From NCBI GenBank assembly GCA_003645555.1, contig QNFN01000087.1, positions 1 to 7,382 of the forward strand: DNA of 7,382 nucleotides. The letters run 5' to 3'. Under the pieces are notes generated by a model, which was not told the DNA's origin, did not search any database, and worked only from the letters and a program-made list of their open reading frames with translations. The position numbers and the translations under genes were made by a program. Of this stretch, positions 6,309-7,382 are shown piece by piece. The DNA comes from Gammaproteobacteria bacterium. Lineage in GTDB: Bacteria; Pseudomonadota; Gammaproteobacteria; QNFN01. Numbering within the stretch: the stretch's first letter is position 1; the number at the start of each line of letters is the position of its first letter.

Positions 6309-7382
6309 ATGAGGGAGACTGGAGCGACGGATCGCAGCGACGTGGCGAAAACTGACAAGCGAGCAAAACGAACCGGCCTGGCGAGCTGGATGGAACAGGT
6401 TCTGACCTGCCACACCCAGGCGATGCGTTCACCGGACGAACGCGCCGTGCACCAGTTGCGCAAGGCTTTGCGTCGCTGCCGGACCCTGGCCGGAGCATTG
6501 CGCGAAGTCGACCCAACGCCCGAGTGGCGCGCCATGCTCAAGGCGAGTCGAGCGTTGTTCAAGGCCCTCGGCGGCCTGCGTGACGCCCATGTCCTGGTGA
6601 TCTGGCTCGACCGTCTGTCCCCGACCGACGACGCGGCCGGCCGCAACCTGCGCTACCGTCTCAACCAACGCGAGGTTGAACTGACGGCTGTCGCGCGCAC
6701 CGCCCTGGACGCTTTCGACCGCGACGGCTGGAAACGGTCGATCGAACCACTTGCTACCAGCGCCACCCACCACCACCCAGGTGAGCCGCTGTTCGAACAG
6801 CTGGCGATGCGCCGCCTGCTGGAAGCGCATGACCAGCACCGTCGCGCCATCAAGGGAGGCAGCAGGACGGCCTGGCATGTACTGCGTATCAACATCAAAC
6901 GGTTGCGCTACGCCATCGAGAACTTTCTCCCCGATCAGCACGCCCGCTGGGGTGATGACCTCGGCCTGATACAGGAGGTACTCGGCGACGTTCACGATCT
7001 CGATGTTCTCTGGGAGGAGATGCAGACGGCACGGCTGCTGGTCGACAACACAGTGCGGACCGCCTGGCGGGCACGACTCGACCGGGTACGCAACGCCCGC
7101 CTGGCAACCTACCGGGAACTGATGACCGGTCGTAGCGCACGCTGGACGGCATGGCGTATAGAGTTGCTTGCACCTGACCGGATCGAGGCGGCCAACCGGG
7201 CCGCGCTAAGACGCTGGGGGGCGCACCACGGCTCCGACCCGGCACGCGCGGCATGGCTCGCCAGGCAGTTCGAACTCGCGCTTGATGCCGTCGCGGAGTT
7301 GTCTCCTCCGGGCCCGCCCGAGGGCACCCGCCGCCTCGGCGTTGCCGCCGCACAATTACACGGCCTGGCGATTGCCACCAGC
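6309..7382 (+). CDS. CHAD-domain protein with Ppx/GppA HD-like C-terminal extension (3' end beyond window)
   Basis: This reading frame is open from ATG 6309 to the right edge, 358 residues with no stop. CHAD domains are alpha-helical, rich in conserved His and basic residues, and known to bind polyphosphate. Both halves of the domain are visible. The first has [12 protein letters not shown] (47-58) and [10 protein letters not shown] (87-96). The second has [16 protein letters not shown] (189-204) and [10 protein letters not shown] (225-234). After residue about 290 the sequence changes: [23 protein letters not shown] (298-320, with internal Arg/Ala-rich pattern) and [11 protein letters not shown] (345-355) resemble the start of the HD-like C-terminal domain of Ppx/GppA exopolyphosphatases. 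ATG 6309 is the first start after an in-frame TGA (6300-6302) but has only a weak TGAGAT upstream; GTG 6342 (347 aa) is an alternative. It diverges from argG. The CHAD call is firm; the extension is a motif-level inference and polyphosphate binding is by family. Confidence 0.88.
   Translation, partial: MRETGATDRSDVAKTDKRAKRTGLASWMEQVLTCHTQAMRSPDERAVHQLRKALRRCRTLAGALREVDPTPEWRAMLKASRALFKALGGLRDAHVLVIWLDRLSPTDDAAGRNLRYRLNQREVELTAVARTALDAFDRDGWKRSIEPLATSATHHHPGEPLFEQLAMRRLLEAHDQHRRAIKGGSRTAWHVLRINIKRLRYAIENFLPDQHARWGDDLGLIQEVLGDVHDLDVLWEEMQTARLLVDNTVRTAWRARLDRVRNARLATYRELMTGRSARWTAWRIELLAPDRIEAANRAALRRWGAHHGSDPARAAWLARQFELALDAVAELSPPGPPEGTRRLGVAAAQLHGLAIATS

Noticed and set aside
6125..6646. N-terminal extension of argG by 174 residues
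   Set aside because: The extension is antisense to the CHAD gene and the leader, has no family similarity, and the ArgG N-terminus plus a good ribosome site fit ATG 6124.
6429..6995. 188-codon minus-strand open frame
   Set aside because: It is the complement of the CHAD domain, whose paired His/Arg motifs on the plus strand are clear.

Overview
The window is ordinary bacterial chromosome, GC-rich and densely coded, from a gammaproteobacterium. The clearest marker is the minus-strand order smc - zipA - ligA: ZipA is essentially a gammaproteobacterial division protein. A true SMC (not MukB) beside it points away from the enteric/Vibrio lineage, toward a Pseudomonas-like, Chromatiales-like or related branch. 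The genus cannot be fixed from the sequence alone.

Layout from left to right. Positions 1-4378 (minus strand) carry a chromosome-maintenance and division operon read right to left: smc (condensin ATPase), zipA (FtsZ membrane anchor) and the first 24 codons of ligA (NAD-dependent DNA ligase), which runs off the left edge. smc and zipA are 34 bases apart, and zipA and ligA overlap by 4 bases. An AT-rich divergent promoter island (4379-4487) separates smc from queF (plus strand, 4488-4892), a short unimodular QueF of the queuosine pathway. queF converges on argG (minus, 4904-6124; argininosuccinate synthase) with only 11 bases between the stop codons. The 184 bases upstream of argG hold an unusually structured leader. 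On its far side a divergent plus-strand gene begins at 6309 and is still open at the right edge: a CHAD-domain protein (predicted polyphosphate-associated) whose visible end resembles the HD-like C-terminal domain of Ppx/GppA exopolyphosphatases.

The genes belong to unrelated housekeeping processes: chromosome segregation and division, tRNA modification, arginine synthesis, and probably polyphosphate biology. Only the smc-zipA-ligA group looks like an operon. The items most worth a second look are the CHAD plus HD-like fusion and the argG leader, which has a three-tier stem-loop and three GGGCCC palindromes spaced exactly 42 bases apart. I see no mobile element, CRISPR array, tRNA or rRNA, and no sign of a novel defence or mobile system.
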